Position numbers and translations under genes: made by a program
The notes under the pieces: model-generated
What the model was told of the DNA's origin: nothing
Seen by the model: only the letters and a program-made list of their open reading frames with translations
Database searches by the model: none
Part shown: positions 33,222-43,333 of the stretch, one piece after another
How positions within the stretch are numbered: position 1 is the first letter of the stretch
Layout: each line of letters starts with the position of its first letter
Assembly (NCBI GenBank): GCA_029781135.1
Contig: JAKOXH010000019.1
Location: 248,001-312,000 of the forward strand
Reading direction: 5' to 3'
Source: Planctomycetota bacterium
Lineage (GTDB): Bacteria; Planctomycetota; Planctomycetia; Pirellulales; Lacipirellulaceae
DNA: 64,000 nt

Positions 33222-33720
33222 ATGAGTGGACACAGATTTCTGTATGTAGCCCAACAGCAAATAGCGACCGACGATGCGCGAAGGCTCGCGTGGTATCGGG
33301 CGCAAGTGCAGGACATCGCCCGATATGAGTACAGCGATGACACTACACGGCGGCAGAATACGTCGGCCTGCCCGCTCGAGATCGCGCTGAAGCGCCAATA
33401 CGACTACAACAACAATGGAGTCGTCGATGCCGACGACGACATCGTGCGGCGCAAAACTAACGGCATGCACGACGCACCGCCAAGCGACAATGGGCCTTGG
33501 CACACCGAGTGGTCGATCGCATTCTCGTCCGCTGCGGTGGGCCGCTCCTTTCATGCCGGTTCGGCCACTCTGCTTGGCGATTATGGCGGAACCGTGAATA
33601 GCTGGAGTACGGCCCTACAACCTGCATGCACATCCCGAGAGCGGCGAGAGTACTGCCCCACGCCAGCTCCCGAAAAAGCGTGGAAGGTGACAAAAAAACG
33701 GGTGTTCTTTACCCTTTCCA
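33222..33720 (+). pseudogene. Possible eroded dockerin-containing gene
   Basis: A reading frame here contains QYDYNNNGVVDADDDIVRR, which looks like a decayed type-I dockerin repeat (usual form GDYNxDGxVDAADYxxWR), at about 33396-33455. No signal peptide, enzyme domain or PEP-CTERM tail is attached, and the frame continues into the tRNA gene, so it is not an intact gene. It may be the remnant of a secreted protein, or chance. Confidence 0.3.
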
Positions 33721-33721
33721 A

Positions 33722-33810
33722 CGGAGAGGACAGGATTCGAACCTGCGGAAGGATTTAAACCCTTCACCGATTTAGCAAACCGGCGCTTTCGACCACTCAG
33801 CCACCTCTCC
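33722..33810 (-). tRNA. tRNA-Ser (anticodon GCU)
   Basis: Read on the minus strand, the sequence begins GGAGAGGTGGCTGAGTGG and ends with the complementary CCTCTCC plus discriminator G. The anticodon loop TTGCTAA carries GCT, which reads AGC/AGU serine codons. A long variable arm and the GGTTCGAATCC T-arm are present. CCA is not encoded. Length 89 bases, normal for a class II serine tRNA. Confidence 0.95.
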
Positions 33811-35036
33811 AAATTGCGATTTTACCCCTTATTTCAGCATTTTCTGCAAACGCCTCCATAGCGCCCAAAACGGTTGCCCTGGCTTTATAATGCTAGGCTG
33901 GGTTGTTCCTTGCCCAGTCGAGTCGAGCAAGGGGTGAAACCACCGCGCAGTAGAACTCCGGGGGTAACACCATGCGGGACAATTCTACTAGCCTTCATCG
34001 ATGCCGTAAAGCGAACATTCGACCCCTAAACCCTGCCCTGCCAAGCGCTTGGTTGCCACGTTGCAGAGTGGTGGACGGGTTCACAATTGACTGTATTACT
34101 AATGATGGACGCAGCCGAATTAGTCGCCGAGCAGCTACTTGGTTTGATAATCCAACGGTGTTAACCGCGAGCCTGGTCTGGCGGCAGCCTAGCCCGGCGG
34201 CGATGGTTCGTGCGTTGCCAGCCCCGCCGGGATTGAACCGTGAACCGTCTTGCGATGAGGATGGTGGAGCGCAGTAGCCATGGCCGCTGGTGCGCAGTTG
34301 GCGCCTCTCTGTCACCGTGATACTTGACTGGCTGGTGGATATGGTCAGCTCGGCTTTAGCGGTAATCGTCACGCTGGCACGGAACGCTGCCAGGCATCGT
34401 TGGTCACGGGTTCGCCGTTCATGGTAAATGGGTGCCTCGAGTAGTAAGACGCCACCGATATCGACGCCCGCCCATTTGTATAAGCATACCCCCGGCAATC
34501 GTCGACGCAGCCGCGGCAATGTCGAGAGAACGAAACACCCAGCCACGTTTTAGATAGACTTCCAGCGAGAAGTCCCAATAGGCTGAATTGTGTTAGGCGT
34601 GATTTACTGGTTGGCTGTCGGCATCGGAATTCCTGGAGAAGAGTCCTGAAAGCGTTTCCAAACCCGTTCCCAGTCTCGTTTCTTCTAGTATTTTTCATCT
34701 ATTTTTCTTGACTATTCGCTCGACCTTCATTACTTTCAATAGTTGGGAACAAGGAGTACTTGGGCATCGCAGGTTTGCCGACTTGCAGCGTTGGCAAAGG
34801 CTGATGTTCTAAAACCATGTCGCTTGGCAGAAGCTCGGTAGTTTGGCATTTTGTTACTGTCAATTGATACGGACTTCGCGACGCTGGAAACTTGCGATTG
34901 TCGCTTGCGCGAGATCGTTCGCAAGAAGCGCAACTTTTGTGCGCGGCAAATTGCACTTATCGTTTGTCGGCATGCGTAATCGCGGCCTGTTTAAATCTAC
35001 CAACACAAGAATTTCGTCAGCGGAAGGTTGGAACCT
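33811..35036. other. 1.2-kb stretch with no supported gene
   Basis: After the tRNA, 1.2 kb holds only open frames without signal peptides, ribosome-binding sites or recognisable family motifs. One of 183 codons on the minus strand (33995-34546) is the longest. Base composition drops towards AT near 34690-34900, as expected for the promoter region of the gene at 35037. The stretch may hold remnants of a decayed gene. Confidence 0.5.
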
Positions 35037-36323
35037 ATGCGTTACGGCTACCTTTGTCTTGCATTGGTTGGCACATTGTTCAGCGGGCTTTTCAGTAGCC
35101 GCCTGCTCGCCAATCAAACGGCAACCTGGGACGGTACGACTAGCAATCAATGGCATGAGGCCAATTGGACCTTTAACGGCACGCCCGCTCAAACGGCCGA
35201 TGCGGTAACTCCCGAAGGCCACGTTGGCGGCCGCGGCGGCATCGATTGGGTCATCGGCGGCGGAGCCGTGGTGGAGCACAATCAGAATCGTTTTCCAGAC
35301 GATCCGAATGGCCAGGGCGACTTCAAGCCGCGGATGGATGTAACTCCCGGTGGCAGTATTACGATCAAAGAGGGGGCGTCTTTGCTGATGGACTCTCACA
35401 CGGATACCGACGGTCGTTGGAGCCGTATTAGTGTCGACATGACGCTCGACAATGGTACCTGGCGGCGCACGAATTCGGGCACTTCCACGAGCGGTGGTAG
35501 AATTGTATTTGGCTATCAAAACGAATTGTTGCCGAACCAAAAGATCAATATTAAAGTTCTCAATGGCGGCAAGATCCAGAACTCCGGAAAGATGCTGTTT
35601 GGAAACCCTGATTTGGCGCCCAGCGTTGGGCACAATCCTGGGATTGAGGTCGCCATGACGATTAATAACGGCACGCTTGATCTCACCGGTGGCGCTGATT
35701 ACCCCGACTTCTACGGTCTTGCCAACGGCGAATTGATCTTTTTCTATGAATATGGTACCGATGCTACCGTAAACCCGGTGCTGGGTCCGTTCAACGAAAA
35801 GTATTCGATTAACTTTACGGGCCCAGGCAAGATTATCGTGGACAATGGCATTTTTGTTGCCGCGAAGGACAGTGGCGGATCGTTTAATCCGCTGGGCGGC
35901 GCTCCCGACTTGTTTACCTCTTTGACTTATGAGGCGCTTTGGAATCTAGGCCTTCTTCAAGCGAATGGTCAAAGTGGTTTAACCGGCGCAACGTTTGGCA
36001 CCTACTTCACAACGACGGGGACGGCTGGATTAGCCGATTATACGTTGACCTCGTTGTTGCCGGCGGGGATTGCCGGCGATTACAACAACGATGGCAAGGT
36101 CAACGCGGCGGACTATGTTCTGTGGCGGGATAACCCAGCCGCGCATGGCGGCAGTCCGGCCGGCTACAACACCTGGCGCGCGAACTTTGGCGCGGGTGGC
36201 GCCGGCAGTGGTTTGGGGAGCTCGGCCGCAGTGCCCGAACCCGCTTCAATGTTGTTATGTGCGCTGGGTTTCGCTGCTTGGACGCTAGGTCGGCGATCGC
36301 ATCGCTGGAGCGATACGACTTAG
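35037..36323 (+). CDS. PEP-CTERM protein with dockerin-like module (exported)
   Basis: A 428-residue protein starting at ATG 35037 with GGAAGG about 10 bases upstream. A signal peptide (about 25 residues) is followed by repetitive Gly/Asn-rich beta-structured sequence (GGSITIKEGASLLMD, KVLNGGKIQNSGKMLFGN, NNGTLDLTGGADY, NFTGPGKIIVDNG), the form of autotransporter-like or beta-helical repeats. A dockerin-like half-module (GDYNNDGKVNAADYVLWRDN) and the tail VPEPASMLLCALGFAAWTLG then RRSHR complete it. It is a paralogue of the partial gene at 62877-64000. A surface or extracellular matrix role is likely. Confidence 0.87.
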   Translation: MRYGYLCLALVGTLFSGLFSSRLLANQTATWDGTTSNQWHEANWTFNGTPAQTADAVTPEGHVGGRGGIDWVIGGGAVVEHNQNRFPDDPNGQGDFKPRMDVTPGGSITIKEGASLLMDSHTDTDGRWSRISVDMTLDNGTWRRTNSGTSTSGGRIVFGYQNELLPNQKINIKVLNGGKIQNSGKMLFGNPDLAPSVGHNPGIEVAMTINNGTLDLTGGADYPDFYGLANGELIFFYEYGTDATVNPVLGPFNEKYSINFTGPGKIIVDNGIFVAAKDSGGSFNPLGGAPDLFTSLTYEALWNLGLLQANGQSGLTGATFGTYFTTTGTAGLADYTLTSLLPAGIAGDYNNDGKVNAADYVLWRDNPAAHGGSPAGYNTWRANFGAGGAGSGLGSSAAVPEPASMLLCALGFAAWTLGRRSHRWSDTT

Positions 36324-36413
36324 GAAACGATTTCTAGCCATCGGTGTTCGCACCGCAACGGCGGGCTGGTTTCGCCGCTGGCGGGGTTTTTCGGGCGATT
36401 CCGCTGTTTTTGC

Positions 36414-36441
36414 TTGACAAGTATGGCAATAGAATTAGCAT
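36414..36441 (+). promoter_or_regulatory. Sigma-70-type promoter
   Basis: A perfect TTGACA at 36414-36419, a 16-base spacer and TAGCAT at 36436-36441, 130 bases upstream of the ATG at 36573. Confidence 0.45.
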
Positions 36442-36572
36442 AAACAATGCCGCCTGCATGACTTGCGGCAATTTTGTGTTGGTCGTTTTTGGACGTGGAT
36501 CGGTTCGTAACTGGCGGTTCGAAGAACGCATCACTGTGACGCAGCCGCCCTTTTGACTCTGGAGGTTTGCTA

Positions 36573-37457
36573 ATGAATCGCAACTTAGGATTGAAGGCGA
36601 GCGCCCTGTTGGCGTTTGGCACGCTTATTGTTTCTGCTTCTCAAACATTTGGCGTCCCGATAACGCTCAGTCTTTCCCAGCCCGATAGCTACGTTTCTAT
36701 TTCGGGTGCATTTATCCATCCGCTCGCGGGGGCGATCCCATTTACCGCCCAAGACGGTTTGAGCAGCACCGTTGATTATGACACGTCTCATCCATCGACG
36801 CGAACGACGTTTCAGGGCACGGTCACTGTTGACGTTGATAATTTGCTGGCCCCGACGAGCATCAAGTTCGTCTCTTCAGCGGCCGATGCCGATCTCAGCG
36901 GAGCATGGCTGCCGGAAGTCGAACCTTACCAGGACCTTAATGGAAATAACAAATTTGGCGAATTCGGCGCCGATAGTTCGCCGACTGCGGGCGACGACCC
37001 GGCACCGGCGACTGACGCCGATTGGGGTATTCGCATCAACTCCCTTAACGCTTGGGCCGCATATCGAGATATCGTCTATAATGTGACGACTCCGGCTGCG
37101 CTGGCCGTCAATGGTGCAGGCGAGTTCAATTCGACTCAGAACTTTGAATTTGGAACCGGCTGGCTCGACTACTGGTTGGCGGCAGCCAATTTCCGCGGCC
37201 GATCGGAGCTTGCGGGCGGTGACGACAACAACTCGTCGGCCTCCGTTTCGACGTACACGGTGACGCCGCTTGGCGGCGGCATGTCGCAGGTCCGGCTGTT
37301 TATCCCGATCCACATCGATAACAACGACAGCACGTTACATGTCTTGTACGATGGCCAGTTCGTGGCGACGGTGATCGTTCCAGAGCCAGCGAGCGTAATG
37401 CTGTTAGCAATTGCGGGCAGTTGCCTAGGCCTGTGCGGCATGCGGCGGCGGAAGTAA
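36573..37457 (+). CDS. PEP-CTERM protein (exported)
   Basis: A 294-residue protein. ATG 36573 has GGAGG 7 bases upstream and starts a signal peptide ending Thr-Phe-Gly. The mature part is beta-rich with acidic stretches (YQDLNGNNKFGEFGADSSPT recalls a calcium-binding loop). The tail VPEPASVMLLAIAGSCLGLC then MRRRK is a PEP-CTERM sorting signal. No family is recognised for the main domain. It has its own promoter (36414) and terminator (37540), so it is probably a single-gene unit. Confidence 0.87.
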   Translation: MNRNLGLKASALLAFGTLIVSASQTFGVPITLSLSQPDSYVSISGAFIHPLAGAIPFTAQDGLSSTVDYDTSHPSTRTTFQGTVTVDVDNLLAPTSIKFVSSAADADLSGAWLPEVEPYQDLNGNNKFGEFGADSSPTAGDDPAPATDADWGIRINSLNAWAAYRDIVYNVTTPAALAVNGAGEFNSTQNFEFGTGWLDYWLAAANFRGRSELAGGDDNNSSASVSTYTVTPLGGGMSQVRLFIPIHIDNNDSTLHVLYDGQFVATVIVPEPASVMLLAIAGSCLGLCGMRRRK

Positions 37458-37764
37458 ATCCAATCGCATCAAGAATCAGGTTCTGATGCCCGCCGCCTCC
37501 ACTGAATTGCTGGAAATCTTTGGGATTTGTTGCGTTGAGGGACGCGGATTAAAACCCGCGTCCTTTTTTCTTGATCGAGTGCAGTGTCTAATAAACTCGG
37601 CAATAACGCACCACGCCTAATCGTTCGCGTCATGCGTTCTCCGTGCGAGCAACTCGACTGCCGACTAGCATACTGATTGAATTTCGCCAATCTCGGAATT
37701 CGCCGTCACCAATCACGTCCCTTCAGGAGTGGGTCGATATTCAAAGCATCTTCGGGAGTACACC
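37458..37764. other. Intergenic region: terminator then sulfatase leader
   Basis: A 307-base gap that holds the intrinsic terminator at 37540-37569 and the leader of the tandem sulfatase genes, including GGGAG 8 bases before ATG 37765. No gene is supported and no clear promoter pair was found. Confidence 0.55.
37540..37569 (+). terminator. Intrinsic terminator of the PEP-CTERM gene
   Basis: GGACGCGG at 37540-37547, an eight-base loop and CCGCGTCC at 37556-37563, directly followed by six T residues. It stands 83 bases after the stop at 37457. Confidence 0.88.
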
Positions 37765-40110
37765 ATGCGGTACATTGTGTTCGTTGTTTTCGGATTCTTT
37801 GTGACGTGCCGCGCATTCTCGCAGCAACCTCGCGAAGCCACTCCAGATGTTCTACCGCGGCCTGATTTTCACTTCCCAGGCGAAGTCGGCCGCACGTACC
37901 TCGATTCCGACAAATCGCAGTTTCCGAAGCCCGTTAAGGCTCCTAAGGGCGCGCCGAATATCCTGTTGATCCTGCTGGATGACGCGGGTTTCGGGCAGTT
38001 TAGTACGTTTGGCGGCGGCGTCCCCTCGCCGACGATGGATAAACTCGCGGCCGAAGGGCTGCGCTACACTCGCTTCCACACGACAGCGCTGTGCAGCCCG
38101 ACGCGCGCTGCGCTTATCACCGGCCGCAACCATCACTCCGCGGCCTTCGCCAACATCACGGAGGTGGCCACCGGCTATGACGGGTATACCTGTATCCTGC
38201 CTAAGAGTTGTGGAACTGTCGGTGAGGTGCTTCGGCAGAACGGTTACATGACGGCCTGGATCGGCAAGAATCACAATACCCCGCCGTGGGAAACCAGTCA
38301 GGCCGGGCCGTTTGATCGGTGGGCCAACGGCCTGGGCTTCGACTACTTCTACGGGTTCAATGGCGGCGACATGAATCACTGGAACCCGGTTCTCTACGAG
38401 AACCACAATCTCGTCCCAGCCTCGACCGATCCGAACTACCACCTGACACCGGACCTTGCCGACCACGCGATCGCCTGGGTTCGCCAAGTGAAAAGCATCG
38501 CGCCAGACAAGCCCTACTTCCTGTACGTCGCACCCGGGGCGACGCATGCTCCGCACCACGCCCCGCAGGAATGGATCGAGAAATACAAGGGGCAGTTCGA
38601 TAGTGGATGGGACGCTTATCGCGAAGCGACGCTTGCCCGGCAGAAGAAACTCGGCGTTGTGCCGCAGGACACGAAGCTAACCGAGCGCTCGCCTGGCTTG
38701 CCCGCGTGGGACTCGCTCAACGCCGATCAGAAGCGGCTCTACGCCCGCATGATGGAAGTTTTCTGCGCCTACGGAGCCCATTGCGATTACGAAATGGGGC
38801 GCATCGTCGATGCAGTGAAGCAGTTGCCTGGTGGCGACAACACGATGATCATCTACATCGCCGGCGACAACGGCTCCAGCGCTGAGGGTGGCATCGAAGG
38901 TTCATTGTGCGAGAACATGTTCTTCAACGGCTTCCCGGAGAAGTGGCAGGACAATCTTAAGGCCATCGACGAACTCGGCGGACCGAAGCACTTCAATCAC
39001 TTTCCCAGTGCTTGGGCCCACGCCATGGATACGCCGTTCCAGTGGACCAAACAGGTCGCCAGCCACTTCGGTGGCACGCGCAACCCGATGATCATTTCGT
39101 GGCCGGCGAAGTTGAAAGACAAGGGAGGAGTGCGTTCGCAGTTCCTTCACGTTATCGACATCGTCCCGACGATCTACGACGTGTGCGGCATCACTGCGCC
39201 GACAATGCTCAACGGGGTGCAGCAAAAGCCGATTGAGGGCGTGAGCTTTGCCTCCACGTTCGCGGAGGCCAAAGCGCCCGAGGTCCGCAAAACGCAGTAC
39301 TTTGAGATCTTTGTCAATCGCGGCATCTATCACGACGGCTGGATGGCGTCGGCGAGATCTTTCGAGCCATGGAACCCCAATCGCGGGGACTTCGATCCCG
39401 ACAAGCAGAAATGGGAGCTTTACAACATCAACGAGGACTACTCGCAAGCCACTGACCTCGCGGCCAAGAATCCCGAAAAACTGCGCGAACTGCAAGACCT
39501 GTGGTGGGTCGAGGCAGCGAAATACAACGTGCTTCCGCTCGACTGGCGCGGCAGCATCCGCTTCAACTCCGAGGCGATGGGTCGCCCGAGTCTCATCCGC
39601 GGGCAAACGTCGATGATATATTACCCCGGCACCATCGGACTTCCCGACGCGGCCTCGCCCTCGATGATCAACAAGTCGTGGACGATCACTGCCGACGTCG
39701 AGTTGCCCGATGATAATACGAAGGGAATGATCGTCACCCACGGTGGACTTGAGGGCGGATACGGCCTGTACCTGAGCGGCGGCATACCGACGTTCGTCTA
39801 CAACTTCCTCGGCACCGAACGGTTCACATTCGCCGCGAAGGAACCATTGCCCAAGGGCAAGACAAAGCTCGTCGTCGATTTCAAGTACGACGGTGCCAAA
39901 GGCGAAGCCGGTAAGGGGGGCGAGATCACACTGACGGCTAACGGTAAGAAGGTCGCCGGAGGGCGATTGGTGAAGACGATCCCCGTTCAATTCTCGCTCG
40001 GCGAGGGCCTCGACATCGGCATGGACGTCGGTTCACCAGTGGACTTCAGCTACAAGCTTCCGTTCAAGTTCACGGGAAAGATCGAGAAGGTGACGGTTGA
40101 ATTGAAGTAG
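37765..40110 (+). CDS. Arylsulfatase, long type (first of tandem pair)
   Basis: A 781-residue exported sulfatase starting at 37765 (GGGAG upstream). The catalytic region has the calcium-binding Asp72-Asp73 in LLILLDDAGFG and the formylglycine motif Cys110-Ser-Pro-Thr-Arg. IAGDNGSSAEGGIEGSL and THAPHHAPQEW fit the long AtsA-like arylsulfatase group. After residue 540 a C-terminal beta-sandwich follows (SWTITADVELPDD, GMIVTHGGLEGGYGLYLSGG). The next gene encodes a homologue 24 bases downstream. It should cleave sulfate esters outside the cytoplasm; the natural substrate is unknown. Confidence 0.92.
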   Translation: MRYIVFVVFGFFVTCRAFSQQPREATPDVLPRPDFHFPGEVGRTYLDSDKSQFPKPVKAPKGAPNILLILLDDAGFGQFSTFGGGVPSPTMDKLAAEGLRYTRFHTTALCSPTRAALITGRNHHSAAFANITEVATGYDGYTCILPKSCGTVGEVLRQNGYMTAWIGKNHNTPPWETSQAGPFDRWANGLGFDYFYGFNGGDMNHWNPVLYENHNLVPASTDPNYHLTPDLADHAIAWVRQVKSIAPDKPYFLYVAPGATHAPHHAPQEWIEKYKGQFDSGWDAYREATLARQKKLGVVPQDTKLTERSPGLPAWDSLNADQKRLYARMMEVFCAYGAHCDYEMGRIVDAVKQLPGGDNTMIIYIAGDNGSSAEGGIEGSLCENMFFNGFPEKWQDNLKAIDELGGPKHFNHFPSAWAHAMDTPFQWTKQVASHFGGTRNPMIISWPAKLKDKGGVRSQFLHVIDIVPTIYDVCGITAPTMLNGVQQKPIEGVSFASTFAEAKAPEVRKTQYFEIFVNRGIYHDGWMASARSFEPWNPNRGDFDPDKQKWELYNINEDYSQATDLAAKNPEKLRELQDLWWVEAAKYNVLPLDWRGSIRFNSEAMGRPSLIRGQTSMIYYPGTIGLPDAASPSMINKSWTITADVELPDDNTKGMIVTHGGLEGGYGLYLSGGIPTFVYNFLGTERFTFAAKEPLPKGKTKLVVDFKYDGAKGEAGKGGEITLTANGKKVAGGRLVKTIPVQFSLGEGLDIGMDVGSPVDFSYKLPFKFTGKIEKVTVELK

Positions 40111-40134
40111 TCCGTCTCAGATGGAGTCGTATTT

Positions 40135-42567
40135 ATGACGCTTGGCAAATTACTGAGCATCCGTAGAGCCGGTGCTTACCTTGGATTAACTCTATTGATC
40201 GGCTACTGCCACGCGGCCGACGCTGCACCGAGCGACACACGCTCAGAACTGCCGATGCCGACGCCTGCATTTACGGGGCACGTCGCCGAAAATTACAAGG
40301 GCTCAAAGTCTGATTTTCCTCAGCCGGTGAAGCCGCCGAAAGGCGCGCCGAACGTCTTGATCATTCTGATTGATGACCTGGGGTTTGCAGGAACGGAAGC
40401 GTTCGGCGGCCTCGTTCCTACTCCCAACATCGACGAACTTGCCAAGCGCGGGCTGCGATACAACGCGATGCACAACACAGCGCTCTGCTCACCAAGCCGC
40501 GCTGCGATGCTATCTGGTCGCAATCACCACCAGGTGGGCATGGCGAGCATCACGGAACTCGCAACGGGATTCCCCGGCTCTAATAGCGTGTGGGGTCAGG
40601 ATAACGCAGCGATCGGTGAAGTGCTGCGCGACAACGGTTATACCACTGCCGCCATCGGCAAGTGGCATGACACGCCTGACTGGGAGACGAGTGCGGCCGG
40701 ACCGTTCGATCGCTGGCCCACCGGCAAAGGCTTTGAATACTTCTATGGATTCCAAGGTGGGGAGACGAATCAATTCTATCCCCAGCTATTCGAGAACACT
40801 CGTCCCGTGGAACCCGCCAAGACGCCGGAGCAAGGTTACACTTTGAACGAGGATCTGGCGGATCATGCCGTCTCTTGGCTACGCGAGCATCGTTCGATCG
40901 CGCCCGACAAGCCGTGGTTTTTGTATGTAGCACCCGGTGCCATGCACGCTCCGCATCAGGCCCCTCAAGCGTACATTGACCGCTTCAAAGGCAAGTTCGA
41001 CATGGGGTGGGACAAGTACCGTGAATTGGCTTTTGAAAATCAAAAGAAATTAGGAGTGATCCCGGCTAACGCCAAACTTACGCCCCGGCCTTCTGATTTG
41101 CCGTCGTGGGAATCACGCAGCCCGGCGGAAAAGCGGCTTTATGCTCGACAGATGGAAACCTTTGCCGGGTTCCTAGCCCAAACTGACGAGCAAGTTGGTC
41201 GTATCCTGCGTGAAGTGGCGGAAAGCCCGCAAGCCGACAACACGCTCATCATGCTGGCGCTCGGCGACAATGGTTGCAGCGCCGAAGGCGGCTTGACCGG
41301 AACGCTGAACAACATGGGCACTCAGAACGGCTTTCCGGACAACGTCGATGAAATGCTCAAGCACATCGACGAGATCGGCAGCCCTAAGCATGAAAACCAC
41401 TTCTCCGTGTGCTGGGCCTGGGCGATCGACTGCCCATTTCAGTGGACCAAGCAAGTAGCGAGTCACTTCGGCGGAACGCGCAGCGGTTTCATCATTAGTT
41501 GGCCCGCTCGAATCAAAACGGGTGGAGAGGTTCGACCGCAGTGGCACCATTTTATCGATGTGGCTCCCACCATCTACGAAGCCACAGGCATTTCGATGCC
41601 TGACACCGTGAATGGGATCAAACAAGTCCCGCTTGCCGGAACGAGCATGGTGTACACGTTCGACAGCGCCTCTGCTCCCACGAAGCACACGACGCAATAC
41701 TTCGAGATTATGGGGAACCGAGCGATCTATCACGACGGCTGGCTTGCCGCCGCGCGACATGGCCTGCCGTGGGTGTTACTCGGTAGGAAAGGGGATTTCC
41801 AAAACGACCAATGGGAACTCTACAACCTTAACAACGACTTCAGCGAAGCCGATAACCTTGCCTCCTCCGAGCCGGCCAAGTTGAAAGAATTGCAAGCGTT
41901 GTTCGACCACGAGGCGAAGAAGTACAACGTCTACCCGCTTGACGATCGCTTCTCTGAGCGCGGGGTCGTGCCGGATCGTCCTACCGTCAATGGCAATCGA
42001 ACCAAGTTCATTTATTACCCCGGAACAGTCCGCGTGCCGGAAGGCAGCGCGCCCAATCTCAAGGCCCGTTCGCACAAAATCACGGCGGAGTTTGAAGTCG
42101 TCACAGACAAACCCAACGGCGTCATCGTTGCCGCAGGGGGAAGTGCCGGCTATACGATGTTTGTGAAAGACGGCATTCTAATGTTCGAGAACAACTTCTT
42201 CGGGAAGGAGCGCGACCTCATCAAAGCGTCCAAACCGCTCCCGAAAGGCAAAGTCACCGCCGTCTTTGAATACACACACGATGCTAAGGAGTACGGCGGC
42301 GGTGGTTCTGCCCGATTATTGGTGAATGGCGAAGTCGTTGGCGGAGGGGAATTTGCTCACGTTCCCCCGGTTCGTTATAGCGCTACCGAATCTTTTGACA
42401 TCGGCAAAGACCTCGGCGAAGCGGTGTCAGAACAGTACATAGGCCCGTTCCCATTCACAGAGAAATTGAAGCAGGTCGAAATCGAAGTTTTCCCAAAGAT
42501 TCAATCCGCCAGCATTGAAGAAAAGACTCATAGGGCCGAAAAGTCCGTTCGAGATGGAACGGAATAA
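40135..42567 (+). CDS. Arylsulfatase, long type (second of tandem pair)
   Basis: An 810-residue paralogue of the preceding gene, with a signal peptide ending near Ala-Ala-Asp-Ala. Calcium ligands Asp80-Asp81 lie in VLIILIDDLGF, and the modification motif is Cys118-Ser-Pro-Ser-Arg, a permitted variant of C-x-P-x-R. LALGDNGCSAEGGLTGTL and the C-terminal beta-sandwich (HKITAEFEVVTDKPNGVIVA) match the first copy. GGAG lies 8 bases before the ATG. The pair was probably formed by an old duplication and may act on different sulfated units. Confidence 0.92.
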   Translation: MTLGKLLSIRRAGAYLGLTLLIGYCHAADAAPSDTRSELPMPTPAFTGHVAENYKGSKSDFPQPVKPPKGAPNVLIILIDDLGFAGTEAFGGLVPTPNIDELAKRGLRYNAMHNTALCSPSRAAMLSGRNHHQVGMASITELATGFPGSNSVWGQDNAAIGEVLRDNGYTTAAIGKWHDTPDWETSAAGPFDRWPTGKGFEYFYGFQGGETNQFYPQLFENTRPVEPAKTPEQGYTLNEDLADHAVSWLREHRSIAPDKPWFLYVAPGAMHAPHQAPQAYIDRFKGKFDMGWDKYRELAFENQKKLGVIPANAKLTPRPSDLPSWESRSPAEKRLYARQMETFAGFLAQTDEQVGRILREVAESPQADNTLIMLALGDNGCSAEGGLTGTLNNMGTQNGFPDNVDEMLKHIDEIGSPKHENHFSVCWAWAIDCPFQWTKQVASHFGGTRSGFIISWPARIKTGGEVRPQWHHFIDVAPTIYEATGISMPDTVNGIKQVPLAGTSMVYTFDSASAPTKHTTQYFEIMGNRAIYHDGWLAAARHGLPWVLLGRKGDFQNDQWELYNLNNDFSEADNLASSEPAKLKELQALFDHEAKKYNVYPLDDRFSERGVVPDRPTVNGNRTKFIYYPGTVRVPEGSAPNLKARSHKITAEFEVVTDKPNGVIVAAGGSAGYTMFVKDGILMFENNFFGKERDLIKASKPLPKGKVTAVFEYTHDAKEYGGGGSARLLVNGEVVGGGEFAHVPPVRYSATESFDIGKDLGEAVSEQYIGPFPFTEKLKQVEIEVFPKIQSASIEEKTHRAEKSVRDGTE

Positions 42568-43333
42568 TCTTGCTCCAAGGGCGTATTAAGTTCACATGTG
42601 AAGGCGGGCAAACGGCTGATACTTAGGCCGACAGATGTGGCTCAGGACGAACCCTCATTCGTCGCGCATTTTTGTGTCAGGAGGACACAGCCCCTTTTTG
42701 CGGACAGTTGGCTGCATCGATTAGCGCCATGATGGAGTGCTGAATGTACTCTGGTAACTCGAACCATCGTTCCTGTAAGATAGAAAGCTTGTCAGCTTGT
42801 GACGCCAGATGCCAGGCTCGGCCACACGACTGCTGGGTATCTGCTGGCTGGCGTTGAGGGCCATCTGCACAAACCTTGATGGCAACAAGGTTTGCGGCTG
42901 ATTTGTCGCGGGTTCGATTTCCAAAGTTCTTACGAACCGCCAGTTGGGTTTTCCCGACCGGCGATTCCTCTTTGCGCCGGAATGCATGATGCGACAGTTA
43001 CCACAAATAGCGCTACTCGCGGTCTTGCGAGGGGAGTATGAAACGACATCAAGAACGATTGACGATCAGAATGTTCCCTGTCGCCGACCACCGTCGCCCA
43101 ACCGGTGAGCCCGGGAGGACATTCGAGGCCGCCAACGCTTCGCCATTGACGTGCCGTTGCTAGAGCATCTTGCTCTTTTTCGTGCCGACGATTTTCATTG
43201 TCGCCGCGGGTTTCTTGAGGAAACGCGGCTACGCATTTTGGTAATTTGTTCCGGTGTCGAAGACGGTTCTCTAGCTGTTCATACGCATCGCAACCCACGA
43301 GAGGTTGCCGAGAGAGAGAACACGATTTCAAGG
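42568..43333. other. 766-base gap without a supported gene
   Basis: The region between the second sulfatase and the convergent DUF1559 gene has only short frames lacking ribosome-binding sites and motifs. A 12-codon frame (MKIVGTKKSKML, 43160-43198 on the minus strand) follows the DUF1559 gene but ends at a stop at once. Confidence 0.5.

Noticed and set aside
33995..34546. A 183-codon frame on the minus strand beyond tRNA-Ser
   Set aside because: No ribosome-binding site, signal peptide or recognised motif. A decayed gene is possible but cannot be supported.
43160..43198. A 12-codon frame MKIVGTKKSKML after the DUF1559 gene
   Set aside because: It resembles the start of a small basic peptide but ends at once, has no ribosome-binding site, and no continuation was found in other frames.
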